From NCBI GenBank assembly GCA_950295325.1, contig OX485807.1:44754796-44818795 (forward strand): a stretch of DNA of 64,000 nucleotides, in the 5' to 3' direction. The position numbers and the translations under genes were made by a program. Of this stretch, positions 35,001 through 47,747 are shown piece after piece (position 1 is the first letter of the stretch; each line of letters starts with the position of its first letter). The DNA comes from Polytrichum commune (lineage: Eukaryota > Streptophyta > Polytrichopsida > Polytrichales > Polytrichaceae). A model generated the notes under the pieces. That model ran no database searches. It worked only from the letters and a program-made list of their open reading frames with translations, and had not been told where the DNA came from.

Positions 35001-38000
35001 ATTTTCATAGTACTTCTCTTTCACGCTTTGCCAGATCCGCTCCTTCTCTCCTGTCTCTCTGTCATTGAAAATAATACCAAGATAAATGTTTCATATCTGA
35101 GTAAACCGATTATGATTTCATGTGCCTGAATCAAAGACATCTTCCACAACGCTTTTGTAATGTTTCATGAACAAAGAACAAGAGAGAACTCACACAAGCT
35201 GGTTTAACTACTAACGATTTAAAAAGATCTGGACTCTGTAACCAAACTCATAGAAGATCAAAACACCAGAATTTTAAAAGGCTCATCAGTGGTCACTTTA
35301 AATTACTCGTTCGGTCAAAAAGAAAGGCTAGAGCTTCTTACATATCAAATAGGTCAACGAACGGGATGTTGCCTGCAGGTGTTGCACCAATGCCATCCAG
35401 AAGTAAACACTTCCTTCCAGCAGTATTTCTATATTGTGCTAATACATAGGTTCCCAATTGAGATTGGCGCCTCACAGGAGAGCCAGGGTCTCCATAGACA
35501 TCCTCAGATGATCTTTCGAATAAGACACGCTTCTCTTTCTCTGGGTTACCAGGGGTTACTAACCAAGTGCGAGTCTTGCGAGTCTTGTACCAGAAGTCAT
35601 AGAGTAGAGCAAGATTGTCATCACCCCAAGAAATTCCACTGTAACACATCATGAAACCCATCAATTATGCAGGATGCGCAAGACTTAGAATCATCAACTG
35701 TTGCAAATCAGACATCCTACAACCAAGTCAACTTCATATAAGTGAAGAATATCAGCCATTGAAACAGGTTCAATTCAAGCAAACTCTCTTCACACGATAT
35801 GTACCACATTCAATTGCTCCAAGACCATTACCAAATGGAAACATGACAGAATAGAGAAATTGCTGAAAATCAAAGCTACGAGAAATATTCATTGAATATG
35901 GTTCAGGCGTAATTACTTATATCGGAGGTCAGTCCCTGCAACCACTTGAGGTGTGCCTCCTTCAGCAGGCTCAGTGTATACAATGTCCCGTGGAGATACT
36001 TCATTCTTGGGATCTCCTCCATCCTGTGCTTCCACCCTGGTTACACCATCACTTCTGTAAGTACATTCCACAATCAAGATAAGCGTGAAGAAAAAACTTT
36101 CCTAAAAGTGAATCACGTACTACAATATAGATTGGCAATTCTTATTGACATGTCACACGATACCACACCACATCTGCTTCGGGGGGTCTCTCCCTTAATA
36201 ATAACATTCTTGAGGTATTGTAGACTTCCAAGTCTACTAAGGCACAAGATTATGTTCTCAAATTCATAGAAGTTTTCATCTTTCTTCCTCTATAAAGAGG
36301 ATACGTTTAGAAATCTCAGAAATGATATCCTGGAGATTCAACTGGCGAGTGTGCCAAAGATGTTTTTGATCATATCCTTCTTTCACTCTGTAAAGATACC
36401 TTGGCTTTTCTATGATCAGAAATCTTGAGTTGATTCTAATGTGTTCTGCATGAAAATGGATCAACGGTTACAGCTGGTAGCATCAAGTTTGAGGTTCGAG
36501 CAATACCAGTACAGTGAAGCTGACCGATCAGATCGCCAGTTGACAGAGCGGCGACCTTTCCGTGCACTATCAAAAGAAATTGGGATATCTTCAGCCACTG
36601 GCAAGTCGCACACCTCTTTTACAATGTCACCATTTAACTTCCACACTTCGACCCTTTTGGGAAACCTGCCGCTAGGTACAATGAATGAAAATGGTCGATG
36701 AATTGCTTGGACTAATAGATATTGTCCATCTGGTGATGGATTCACATCTATGTACAGGGCTGGCGACCCAATCCGCCGTGCTTGCCCATTTAAGGACACA
36801 GTGACTAGTTGTGATGTTGCATAGTACTCAAACAACTGCTCATCGTAGGAATCCTTCAACAAGTCCTGATATGTTCGATTTTGCATAAGCAACTTCTCTT
36901 CATTTGACTGGATCTTCGGACCAGCAGGAATCAAAGGCTTCTTGGGAGGTGCACCACGACCTTGTGGGATTGTGCACACCACAAGTGTATCATCATTTAC
37001 CCAAGAAAACCTGCTCAACACGACAAAGTAAAGCTCTTAGTTACAATCCTTGCTCTTTCCATCCATAAAACCCAAAGATTAATGTGGGAGGGTCTTCTAG
37101 ACATGCTTGAACACATGGGATGACAAAGCTCGGGTAGAGTCCCTAACCTTATGTAGGATTAGTCAAGCCAAGGAGGCCGGGTCATTTCTTGGGAAAGGAA
37201 TAACCAATTTGATCGTACCAGCATGACTACTTCCTGACATTAATCGTCAGGGGTCCCATAGTAACCTTCAATATGGGAATATATTTCAGGCACAATCATC
37301 TACTCAAATATCTTCCATTGAACAATATGTATATGACTGAAAATAGTGGATTCTATCATGAGCGTAGACTTCCTCTGATACCCCCAAAACAAAAATGGGA
37401 TATCACAGCTCCAAAATTTCAAAATTTATCACTTCCATGCAGACAGGAGAGAGGAGTTTTGAAGGTCAGATTATAAGTCATTATTCTTGAGTGATGAAGT
37501 TCTCGTCCTTGATATAAGCTACAGAGAGTTTCACACTTGACGTTCTTTTTCAAGCCAATCCTTTTCCCTCACCCTTGACCTTTGAGAACAAAAGAGCTGC
37601 ATCCATTGGTTCCCACAAACTCCTGCTTTAGTGCTGCTTCATCTTCAATGCAGAGAGCATGAAGTGATTGCCAAGGGACTAACTGGTCCATTAAGGGGTT
37701 CAGACCTTGTTCCCAGCTTTATGTCCTTCACGCTTTGTTGCCTAGAAGGACAAGCTGTGACAAGTTGAAGGAAAATACAGAATGAGAAGGTGAATTACTG
37801 TTCAAGAATTGTGTTGAGCGCATATTCCGGAGGACCTATAAGCTGCCTTGCTTTCCCGGTCTCCACATCTGCAACCCAGAGACTAATCAATGTCACTGGG
37901 GAGTCAACCTGAACAAAAACGACACAACCCACCCCGGCAGAGAATTTATATAAGCCCCTTCCTGAAAATAATTAGAGGAACTGCACGGGCTTAAAAGGAC

Positions 38001-41000
38001 ATACATGAAATTTCAAAAAGCAAACAAAGACAGGAGCAATAAGAGATTATCTAGTAACTACACTACATTTGGATTCTAGCGTTTCCCCACGCTAATATAC
38101 AAAGCTAAAACAGCATGCCAAGACTTTGATGACACCAAACTCAATGCCCAGTCCAATTCTCTGCCCAAACTGAATCACAAATCTGATGCCACTTTCCTTA
38201 CATAATTATTATTTTTGCAAGAATACCCTCAAAGCACAACAAATATGGAAATTATTGTGATCAACATAACTTATACTCAGTCTAAGAGGGCAACTTCAAA
38301 AAACTACAAGTTGCTGCTGCTCCTCAACTATGGCACACGTGAACATGAGCATGAACATGAAGCAAGGCTTGGACCTCCGTCTAGTCACCGTAACATTGAG
38401 TTCATAGACCAAATATTCATTACGCCCTCTTGTCTCCTTCAAGTGATATTTGGCTCTGAGAATGGTTCCTGTGTAGAACAGCATAGTGAGAGCATGGCAG
38501 GAAAGAATTTTGTACCTGATCTGCTTCTCTGATGCAGAATGCCAGATGACGGCCATCCGGTGACCTGCAGCAAACAGATTTTTAATTATTAAGAGTTAGG
38601 AGATGCCAGTATACACAGTGAACTCGTACTAAAATGTAGCCATATCCTGTGCAGGTTTCATCAAATCTTCACAGAATAAATGAAAAGGCCCTATCACAGT
38701 CGTTGCAAAAAAACACTCACCAGTTGCAATGATTAATTTTGGAACCTTCAGGAGGCCCACTCAAAATGCGCTCCTCGCCTAAAGTGTGGTCCTCAAGCAA
38801 CTTGTAGATGGTGATCCCTGTAAAAAATGACCTGTATGAGAGCTTAGTCAAAGAGAAAGATCCGCAGTGATGATAAGTACCTGTGAGAATTGACTGAAAT
38901 GCTTGAACACAGATGTACAGATTGGTTGTATGAAAGATTATGAAGTAAAAAAGCCGCAAAATACTCACATCCTGCTTTTTGTGTTGTACTCTGGATCAAT
39001 GCGCATGCCAGCCAGCTTTAGCTCTGGCCTTGCAAGATATGACAGTGGTGGTAATGCACGTCGCTGTAGAAAAAGGACTTGATCTTTGTTAGGAGAAAAT
39101 GAAATTCTAGGTGTTGGGGAGGCATCCACAATTGCCCTGATTTCTTCTGGGGGAGATTGGTACATACCGTCCGCAGCTTCTTCCACTGGAGAAACAAGGA
39201 CAATAAGCTAAACAACATACTCCAATATATCAATCAGATGAAATGAAATAACAGCTCAGAGAATGAATGTAAGCCCCTTTCTTGAAGATAATTCGAGGAG
39301 GAAATGCACAGGTTCAAAAGCCCATGTATGAAGATTCAAAAGGCAATCTAAACCAGGAGCAATAAGAGAATACCTAGTTACTCCACTACATTTGAATTTT
39401 AGCGTTTCCCGCACTAATATAAAAAGCCAAAACAACATGCCGTTACTTTCACGACACAAACCTCAATGCCCAGTCCATTGATGAACCTAGGGCACATATG
39501 AACCACGCTGTAACAAAAAAGTTTCCCCACTCCAATTCTCTACCCACACCAAATGACAAATTTGATGCCACTTTCCTTCAATGATAATCGTTTTTGCAAT
39601 AGTCCCCTCGATTGACAATAATTATCGAAGATATTGTGATCAACATAACTTATACTGTCTAAGAAAGACAGATCCTCGTATACAGGTACAGGTAAATGAG
39701 AGCTGAGAACTGGGATTAATTTACCTGTTGAAGAAGCATAAAATTTGCATTGGTCAAACTTCTAAATTTTGAGGAATACATTGTCTGGACTACAAAATGG
39801 TTGCAACTATGATGTCTAAAGATGATCGATGTGACACTAAAAGGAGTTTACCTTGTAAGGAAATCAAGAAAGAATTTAGTGACTACTCCGTCTATATTGA
39901 AGATTCTTACCATCTTTCCTTGACGATTCTGGTTTCATTCTAGCCAATGTAGAGACCAACTTTTTGACTTTACTGCTTCTGTTTTTTCTTTTCCTTTTTT
40001 GCTTCATTTTCGCCACTCACATTCATGCTGTAAAATTTCTTCAGTTGTGGAGCTTCCTTCTTCCACCATGTTAATTTGTCTGATGAGTGTATGAAGAACT
40101 TCAGTTTCTTACATTCCTTGAGTACGTCATTTCAAATTTGAAGATATCGAAGTTGTAGGAGTCAAAATAGTGCATAGCAAGTGGCTCCAACAGTCGGAGA
40201 ACAAAATGACATGTCTATACAAGGCCAAAGTCGACGATACGATTCAGACATTCATGCAAATCGCAAATAATCAGGGGATCTCACTCAATCTTATATTTTT
40301 TATACACGTGCGTTAAGTTGGTACTTTATGGGAGGTTCTTATGTAAAAATTTAGAAATTTAAGTAACCCTAATTCAATTTCTTTATAAAAAAAATCAAAA
40401 CCCTACAAGTGCTCCTTAGAAATGCAGTATACACTTTCCTATTATCAAGTGTGCTCTGAGACTATACTGATGTGCCTCTATAAAAATTGCCACAAAAATG
40501 ACGCTGCAGATACGAAATAGAGTGCATAAAGTTAATCTCCTGCTACTTCAGCTCTGTCGAAATTTACAAGTTTGAAATAAAATAAGGGCTATTCTGTTAG
40601 AGTTGCTTACAACATGTGGAGCTCAACTTTTATGAATATTGCTAAAATGTTACACTAAATAAGTTTCCTGAAATTCTGCCGAATGTTTTCATAAATGATT
40701 TCCTTGGATTCTGCTGAAAATCTGCCACACATGTTTGTTAACATATATCATGTAAGTATCTTGTGATGATCGCTTTAATGGCCATCTGATACTAAGTCAA
40801 GGTCGTGAATAACGTGAAGTACATATTGTACAGATCAATAATGTAACAGTAAACCAATGTTGATAGAGTTTTAAATATTCCAAGATATCTATTATTGTCG
40901 CTGCACATATTGCTCTTCAAGCTTATAACATAAATCAGGCAGGTCTGCCTGCTCCTTATTATAGGAAAGATTTTCTTGAATAGTACGATACAGTATAGTA

Positions 41001-41384
41001 TCAATACGAGAATATTCTTGACACAAATTTAGGCTGACTTTCAAATGGAGCGCTCACAAAGAGAATCCCGGGTTCCAGGAGTATCCAACAATGACCAGTG
41101 GTGGAACACTTTATAGCTACAGGTATCGGAGAGGCTGTAATTAGGATTTCAAGAGGGAGTAGATAGGACACTTTATAATGTAGTAATATTATGCGTTCGC
41201 CAAAGACACACGCACTGTGATTTCTTACGAATAACTATATTTGAGGAAGAGAAGAATTGATTACTAGCAAATAACAATGTACACACTCACCACTGCCATT
41301 TCCATTGCCTCCACTGGTGGCTGAAGCAATCGTAGATTCCAAATTTGTGATGGGGACCAGGCCCTGAACAGAGTGAATTCCCAT
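32083..41384 (-). CDS. CGEP: Chloroplast glutamyl endopeptidase-like serine peptidase (S9 prolyl oligopeptidase family), 14 coding exons
   Basis: Plant homologues are stromal peptidases that cleave after Glu and help clear peptides in the chloroplast. Exons, 5' to 3' on the minus strand: 41384-41291, 39185-38969, 38831-38721, 38564-38516, 37908-37799, 37010-36507, 36036-35917, 35638-35342, 35058-34600, 34393-34328, 34042-33982, 33302-33153, 33001-32864, 32394-32083. They sum to 2688 nt (895 aa) and every junction keeps frame. Residues ~45-560 show the WD-like beta-propeller blocks ('PRISFSPNKDQVLFLQRR', 'YNTKSRMSFFTG', 'WRSDRSASLYW', 'NGISWGDDNLA'). The C-terminal alpha/beta hydrolase has the nucleophile in 'GGHSYGAF' (Ser ~709), Asp ~783 in 'HGDEDNN' and His ~817 in 'ESHGYEG', so the triad is complete. 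Plant members are about 960 aa; this model is shorter at the N-terminus and lacks an obvious transit peptide, so an upstream coding exon is probably missing. The enzyme class is firm; plastid location is inferred from homology. Confidence 0.93.
37938..38290. repeat. Intronic repeat copy A inside the CGEP gene
   Basis: Lies in the intron 37909-38515 and is similar in the same orientation to 39257-39670. Shared phrases in order: 'caggagcaataagaga', 'actacattt.gaatt', 'tagcgtttccc', 'caatgcccagtcca', 'tgatgccactttcctt' and 'gtgatcaacataacttata'. Confidence 0.85.
39257..39670. repeat. Intronic repeat copy B inside the CGEP gene
   Basis: Lies in the 2.1-kb first coding intron (39186-41290) and matches copy A at 37938-38290. 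It is about 60 bp longer, because it has an extra segment around 39475-39525 ('gcacatatgaaccacgctg'). Overall identity looks like 80-85%. Confidence 0.85.
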
Positions 41385-42060
41385 GCCTCCAACCTTCAAT
41401 AGACATCAATGCCACAAAATAAATTCTTATTCTCTGCAACAGTAGTTAGCAACTATCAGTTGTTATTCACACATTCGCAGACTCTCCACACGGAGGCTTG
41501 GAATCACCAAAATTGTAGCAAAATAATCATTCAGCCAAGAACTTCTTATGTCTGAAAATCGAGCTAGCGGGGGGATCCTCAGGAGCAGGCACCGTTGCGT
41601 GTCATCAATCTCTATAAGTCGCATTGCATAGAAATTACAGCTATCTCCCGGTGTCTCCATCTCCACGGTGCAAAGCATAGCCTCGTCATCCGAACTACGT
41701 CACTAAGTTGATTAAGTACACAGGATTCGGATCGAACTGAAACTAATTAAACTTCATTGACATCGACAGAGACTCTTAACTTTCCACATCCACGGCCGGC
41801 AGCTTTGTTCAGCACAAATACTAACATCTTCAACCTCTTAACTCCCTATTCCAACAGCACAGGAGCCTAAATGCAAATATCATCTCTAAAGAATCGTATA
41901 ATCGAGGCGAAACCGATCACGAATGCGCCTGGGAGCTTCCCACATACCCGGTACTGAGGCTTTCCACGAATTTCTGTCCTTCCTCCTATACAATGCTTTG
42001 CAATACCGAGAGAACGAGAGAGAGAGAGCTCGAGCTCGGGGTTTGCTTTATAGATTCATC
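41385..42060 (-). promoter_or_regulatory. 5' leader and promoter-proximal region of CGEP
   Basis: Upstream (to the right) of the first supported coding exon. A GA/CT tract (42008-42030) next to 'gagctcgagctc' is typical of plant 5' leaders. On the minus strand a donor (GTATGTG, starting at 41947) could splice to an acceptor just before 41393 and enter the coding frame, but the exon so formed has an in-frame upstream stop and no ATG, so I could not identify a transit-peptide exon. Confidence 0.45.
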
Positions 42061-42099
42061 TGAAACACACGACCAGCGGTCCCTCTCACCGTCCTCTGG

Positions 42100-43330
42100 A
42101 GAATGTCCTGAGACGCTCTAACTTAATGGATGTACTGGATGAACCGATCGATGACCTGATCAGATAAATTGAGGCAAATATAACAATTTCCAATTATTGT
42201 AGGATTCCATGGAAAATCATTTCTGACAACGAAGTTTCAGTAATTGCTGACATGGCGCTTCATGATTGGACAAAACTGGTGATGAATTGTCACAATGTCC
42301 CATTTTATACACATTATTTGTATAACACCTATAACAAGGGGGGGCCTTTTTACAGAAATGTGCATTGAAAATTCGCCCCTTTATAAGTCTATTGTGATTC
42401 ATACTAATTTCATTTCGATGGACTAACTTGAGGACCTGACCTTCATAACACTACACAGTTCCTTGGCTACATTCCATGGGACCAAGTATCATCACATGAG
42501 CGTAATTCTCCTTTGATGACAAGATTCCTTGTTTATCTCAGGTGCACTCAAACTTTGTTGTACTATGATTTTTTTGACACACAACTGTAAGTTATCAAAG
42601 CTTCTTAATCTCAACCTCTTTCTTTGGAAAGGGATCGTCATGTAGGTGCTTAGTAATGTCATGCCGATTTAGGTATTGATTTGTCCAACATAGTAACATC
42701 CGGGTTCTACATAACATTTTCACCCTCAGGAATGGTAAGTGTTATGAACATGTACCCATCACCCTCTAGACGCTCATCATCCTTTGCATGAAGATTCTCT
42801 TTTCTGTGGCAAGAGAATGTTACCACATCCAATGTAAAAGCCATGAAATAGTATGAAACCTAGAGTTGCTTCTCTTAGTAATGTTGTCGCCCAAAACAGT
42901 CCAATTCACATCATTTGTGATGAACCAGATGCAAACTTATAGAGGGTCAAGTTTTTATGCTAGATGGATGCGAGGTCAAATTTGGCGACAATTCCCTTCT
43001 GCCAAATTTGAGGGCACCATCCACACACTTCTCTACTTTTGAGATAAATACACATAGGTGAATAGATGGATGATGTTCCTTTTGGATGAATGAAGGTGAA
43101 TAGCACTTACTTGCGGAGTATTGTAAAAATCCATGGGCAATTACTTCCGAGCTCCAAGGAATGTTAAATTCTTCCATATTTTGTTTCACACTTGTGGACA
43201 AGGCCCTTCATTATTGGACAAAAAGCATTGGTGGTAAACCTATAGATGCTCCGCCATCCGTTTAGCACATGCTCCGGAGTGGTAGCAGTTCACAAGGGTT
43301 TTGGATTATCATTATCGTTTCGAGGTATTC
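42100..43330. other. Gene-free stretch, nothing recognised
   Basis: No supported coding exon, RNA gene or bounded repeat. Stops are frequent on both strands. Confidence 0.5.
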
Positions 43331-43449
43331 GGCATCGGTGTAAAAGCCCCCTAGGGAATATCATAATCATAGTACACTTTGGGACTTTGGTCTTGTAAGA
43401 ACATTGCACCTTTTTTGCCTTTAACTACCATAGTACCTATTTTGCCTCC

Positions 43450-43653
43450 CCCATCGTAAATCCCGTTGGACCATGTCAGTGGATAAGTTAATGTAGGCCT
43501 TAGAATATCTCTTTTGGGGGAGATCTCAAACTCCATGGTCGTTGACATTTCTACCTTGATGTAAACTGAAGTGGTACCAAGATCAGTTCAACAACCATTC
43601 ACATATTTTACAAAACCTTGGGACGACTTCATGGTCTATGGTGTAAATAGCTC
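43450..43653. repeat. Truncated Tourist-like copy, inverted relative to 45730-46040
   Basis: Reverse complement of the internal and left-terminal part of the 45730-46040 element: it shares the blocks 'ccttgggacgacttcatgg', 'gttcaacaacca' and 'aaactccatggtc' in reverse order. It ends with 'ggtgtaaatagctcc' followed by TTA. The other end is not recognisable. Confidence 0.55.
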
Positions 43654-43958
43654 CTTAACTTGTCAATATCTCAAATGAAATGATACCACCCTTGCGGTGG
43701 CAAAGAAATGTTATTATAATAAAAATTTAATGAAATTTTGTTCGGGGAAAAGAAGACGAAGAGAAGAGAAGACAAAAGAATGGTCATACTTGCATTTTTT
43801 TCAAAACTGCCCTTTTTTGACATGTATTAAAAAAACCCAGCACATTCACTTTTTGGTGCATGGTCATTCCTCTTGGTCTATTCGGTTCACACCTAGTGAG
43901 GGGCCCAAAGGCTTTATAAATTGACATTTTTTTTTTGAAGAAATCGGACCATGAAAGT

Positions 43959-44034
43959 TGGACCATGAAGTCGGACCATGGAAAAATGCCATCTTCCATG
44001 GTCCAACTTCATGGTCCATGGTGTAAACTAGCCC
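43959..44034. repeat. Tourist-like terminal fragment forming a 24-bp hairpin
   Basis: Arms 43959-43982 and 43995-44018 pair over 24 bp with one mismatch and a 12-nt loop. The segment ends 'gtgtaaactagccc' followed by TAA, the same terminus as the element ending at 46040. Confidence 0.7.
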
Positions 44035-44037
44035 TAA

Positions 44038-45720
44038 CCTCAGTTATGGTTCAGTGGGTTGATAAGGTGAATGCACATGTTCTTAACTTTCTGAACATTT
44101 GAACATACGTAGGGGTTTGGTAACAAGATAAATTGGTAATGCCAGCATTAACACATATACGAAACAAAGAACATGTCGATTTTGCGTATTGTTTTTGGAT
44201 TGAAGGTGATTGAATTTTCAAATTCTTGAAGGGAAACTCATAGATAACCTAGAATGGTTTTCTTTTGTACACTTCACATGTACTTGGGTGTGTATGTACA
44301 CTTGAGAAAGCATTATAGGTCATTATCCACATGATATGTAGGTCAAGAAGTTTGTGGTGTCTACATAAACTCATCTACGTATTAGGAAGGTGAAAACACA
44401 TAGAACCATTGTACAACCTATAAATTGAGAAGTTCATATATGTTGACTCTAAAATGATACATAAAATCTTGAAATTGTCTAATGAGACATTGAGGTCCGA
44501 TTTACTTCAGCTACGCCTCATTAGAAGATATCAGAGGGCCGACACTCCCCAAAAATTAGAAACTACGTGCAAATATTTATTCAATTTAATCAATTCAAAT
44601 GTGTAAGAATACTTGTGAAAGTCAAAGGCATTACTAAAATATCATCAAATAAAATAAAACGATAATAGCACGCAAATATAAGTTTCATGTTAGAATGACA
44701 AAAGACCCTTTCAAATGGTAAGTCGCATACACTGTAACCTCAATGCTAATGAGGAGTTTGTAATATATTTTACTTATGAGTTCATTACATACTTTATTGA
44801 CATTCATTTACATGCTTTTGGTTACACTTCAGGAATGAAATCCTAGTCATTTGTTTTTTTACGAACGGGAAGTGGACATATATATATATATATTGAATTT
44901 TGGGCCTTCGAGGTGAAGTGCACTCAATATTGGATTTGTGAACACGCGACCTTGAAGAATGCGAGGGCGATTTTTTTTATTTTTTTTTTTGAATCAAGCG
45001 GGGTAAGCAACAATTGTCCATCATAATCATAATATTTAAAAATAAAAATAAAAAAGATTGGCGAGACTGCTCGGGGGTGCCAGATCGTGGGCCTTGGCCT
45101 TAACACCCCTTCCCCCCATGATGGGGTCATGGCTCGGCCAGTTAGGCTCTGCCCAAATGGCATGACCTCTAGCCCCAACCGAGAATGCACGAATACCCCT
45201 CCCAAATGGTAACCCTTCAATGCCCAAGGATCCCGATCTAATAGGCTTTTCAAATATCATTTTTGAAGTTAGAAGGTATTTGTATGTGTTTCTAGTATAT
45301 ATTTCAACTAAGGTGTCCCTTTAACTAGTCATCCTACCGATTGGCCGTATGCCTTATTGATCCATGCAATACAAATTTTTTCTTTCTCTCGTACGGGAAC
45401 AAGTATCAAAAAAGTACATACATGCGTATATCAATAAGTGTCAATTTCTCTCTATATATACATAGCGTATTTGATTATTGTTGTCAAAGAGGATTTTTTT
45501 TGGGTTAATTTGTGATGTGGTGTGCTACATTTAGTGTGGAACTTGTACACAAAGTTGTGTATTCTTTATCTACCAAATGAATATTCTATAGGTTTTTAAC
45601 CTCAAAACATGGAATGTGGTTTTTACCATATCACAAGAATTCATGAAATTTCCAACCGTGTATGGATGTCATATTTCCATCATTCCCGGTTATTTGAATT
45701 CTTGGATAGATGACTTTGAA
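44038..45720. other. Gene-free stretch with a (TA)n run
   Basis: Contains a short (TA)n tract at about 44877-44893. No gene or bounded element was recognised. A GC-richer patch at 45060-45260 has open frames on the minus strand but no family resemblance. Confidence 0.5.
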
Positions 45721-45729
45721 TTTCATTAA

Positions 45730-46040
45730 GGGGTTGTTTACACCATGGACGATGAAGTTGTCCCAAGGCCTTGTAAAATTTGTGATTGGTTGTTGAACTC
45801 GTCCCAAGACCATTTCAGTTTACACCAAGGAAAAAAAAGTCAGAGTGACCATGGAGTTTGAGGTCTCCAAAAGGCATATTTCAAGGCCTACATTGTCCAC
45901 TAACACGGTCTAATGGGTTTTGGGTGAAGTAAATTGATTTTCTAGGAATTTGGACCATGAAAGTTGGACCATGAAGTCGGACCATGGAAATGGGCCATCT
46001 TCCATGGTCCGACTTCATGGTCCATGATGTAAACTAGCCC
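45730..46040. mobile_element. Tourist-like MITE, 311 bp, flanked by TAA
   Basis: The left end 'ggggttgtttacaccatgg' is an imperfect inverted repeat of the right end 'ccatgatgtaaactagccc'. Both sides are flanked by TAA (45727-45729 and 46041-46043), the target duplication typical of PIF/Harbinger-derived Tourist MITEs. Near its right end a perfect 24-bp inverted repeat (45965-45988 and 46001-46024) with a 12-nt loop forms a strong hairpin. It is non-coding. Confidence 0.75.
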
Positions 46041-46043
46041 TAA

Positions 46044-47310
46044 GTCTTTCATATTAAACCATCTGGTTTGTGTGTTCCCAAAAGCAACTCCATCCTTTAT
46101 TGTTGATAAGTGAGTGAATGTAGAGGAAAAGTGGAGAATTAGCAACTAAGCTCGGTTAACAAGTCAATTGGTCAAAATGACGCTAAATCAACCACTTTAG
46201 ATGAATAAGAAAGATTGCATTTTTAAAAGCATGAAGAAGAAGAAGAACTCTAGTCTTCAAAGGAGGTTGGAGTGAATAAAATGTATGTTCATAAAACATC
46301 CTTGACCACATCTTAAAGGACAATGATGTTGGGTGTAGAATCACTTCACCCTTTGTAAGGAGTGCACACTATCCAAGGTCTGATGTTGAGTGGTAACCCG
46401 GATTTTGTTGTGAGAAAATCCAAATAAGTTGTCTCAATGGATATTAAGGTGGCCATTCAACATAATTATATAGTTTAAGTAAACTATGTGTTTATAAATA
46501 TTTATTATATATGTACATTAGCATGTATATGTTTTTATTTATTTTAAAATTCCATTGAAAACACTACAATAAGGTCTAAGTCTACTATACACTTTGGATC
46601 GCTGACTATGACCAAGAGAAATCCTAAAGAATAGTTTTTCTTTTCCTTTTTTTCCTTTTTTTTCTCACGGTCCTTAGTCACGTGTGAAAAATGGCCACAA
46701 GTTTGTAACTATAGTCCAGGGTCGGGTCCCTCATTCACACCAACCCTAGGTTCGAATTGTTTCTCTGCTACAAGCTATTACATTTCATAATTTAACATGA
46801 ACTCAAACATACATTAGATTATTGGATATGGACTTCTACAAGACAATGCTCACATCAAACAATGGTGGTAAAGTCATGATATGACAAACTTGAATAGTCA
46901 TAATGTGTAGAGACATTGTTCACTTTGAGAGTGGTGGCAAAACATCGATATGCCAAAACCCACATAGTGACACATGCAAGCAATAGTTAATTTAGTAAGA
47001 CACTTCGAAATCACCAAATATTCTCAATTAAGTAACCCACCCTTATTTTAACGGCTCTTTAATTATGTACCTAAACTTAAGAGAAAAAAGAGCATAGTCT
47101 TTAAATTCTCCTCTTTTGTTGGTGGGTCACATGAGCCACAACATCGGTATGGTATTCAATCGAGGAGTCACTTGGTAATTGTATTCAAAGAGCACTAAAG
47201 TAGGTGCACCAAACCCAATGTTTCTAACTTATCTCTCCATTCGGTAGCCCATTATGAAATGGGATACATTGTTTATGGTTTACATAGTGTCACGTGTGTA
47301 GTAGTGCGGA
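46044..47310. other. Gene-free stretch, nothing recognised
   Basis: A pyrimidine-rich run occurs at 46636-46664. No coding exon, RNA gene or bounded repeat was identified. Confidence 0.5.
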
Positions 47311-47743
47311 CCTTGGACAACTAACTAAGTGGGCAACTATTTAGCCAGCTAAAAGCTCCGACTAGCTAAAGCTAGGCATGGATTTGGTGCCTCAAAAGAA
47401 TAGCTAGCTATTATTAACTGCCATAATCTGAGCAAGGAAAGTTATCTAACTAAATTTAGCTAATAGTTAGCTAGAATCGAGAGCCAACCGAGAGCAATAC
47501 AATCAAATATATAATGTTTGGTTCCGTTTGAATGCATTTCTCTTCGGTTTAGAATGAATATGCATGTCACACAACTTTTTAGCTAGTCGAAGTTGAGTGA
47601 AAAAATGAGAGTTCCTGGAAAAGTTAGCTAGCTAAAGCTAAGGAAGAATCCTAGGTTCGGTGAACCTAGCTAGCTGAAGCTAAGTGACAAGTAGGGGCCC
47701 GGAAAATTTAGCTAGGTGATGCTAGTTGGCCAGTTCTCCAAGG
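47311..47743. mobile_element. Putative MITE, about 433 bp, built from repeated AGCTAGCT words
   Basis: The left end 'ccttggacaactaact' mirrors the right end 'agttggccagttctccaagg'. The inside is dense in 'gctagctaaagct' and its complement, so many alternative hairpins are possible. No target duplication was seen. It abuts the large fold-back that begins at 47748. Confidence 0.45.
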
Positions 47744-47747
47744 TTTG

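Noticed and set aside
36036-36059. Stronger-looking acceptor 'cttacag' (minus strand) upstream of the CGEP exon 36036-35917
   Set aside because: It would create a stop codon at the junction (TG+A). The downstream acceptor 'aaccag' gives Trp-Val-Glu-Ala-Gln-Asp, matching the family.
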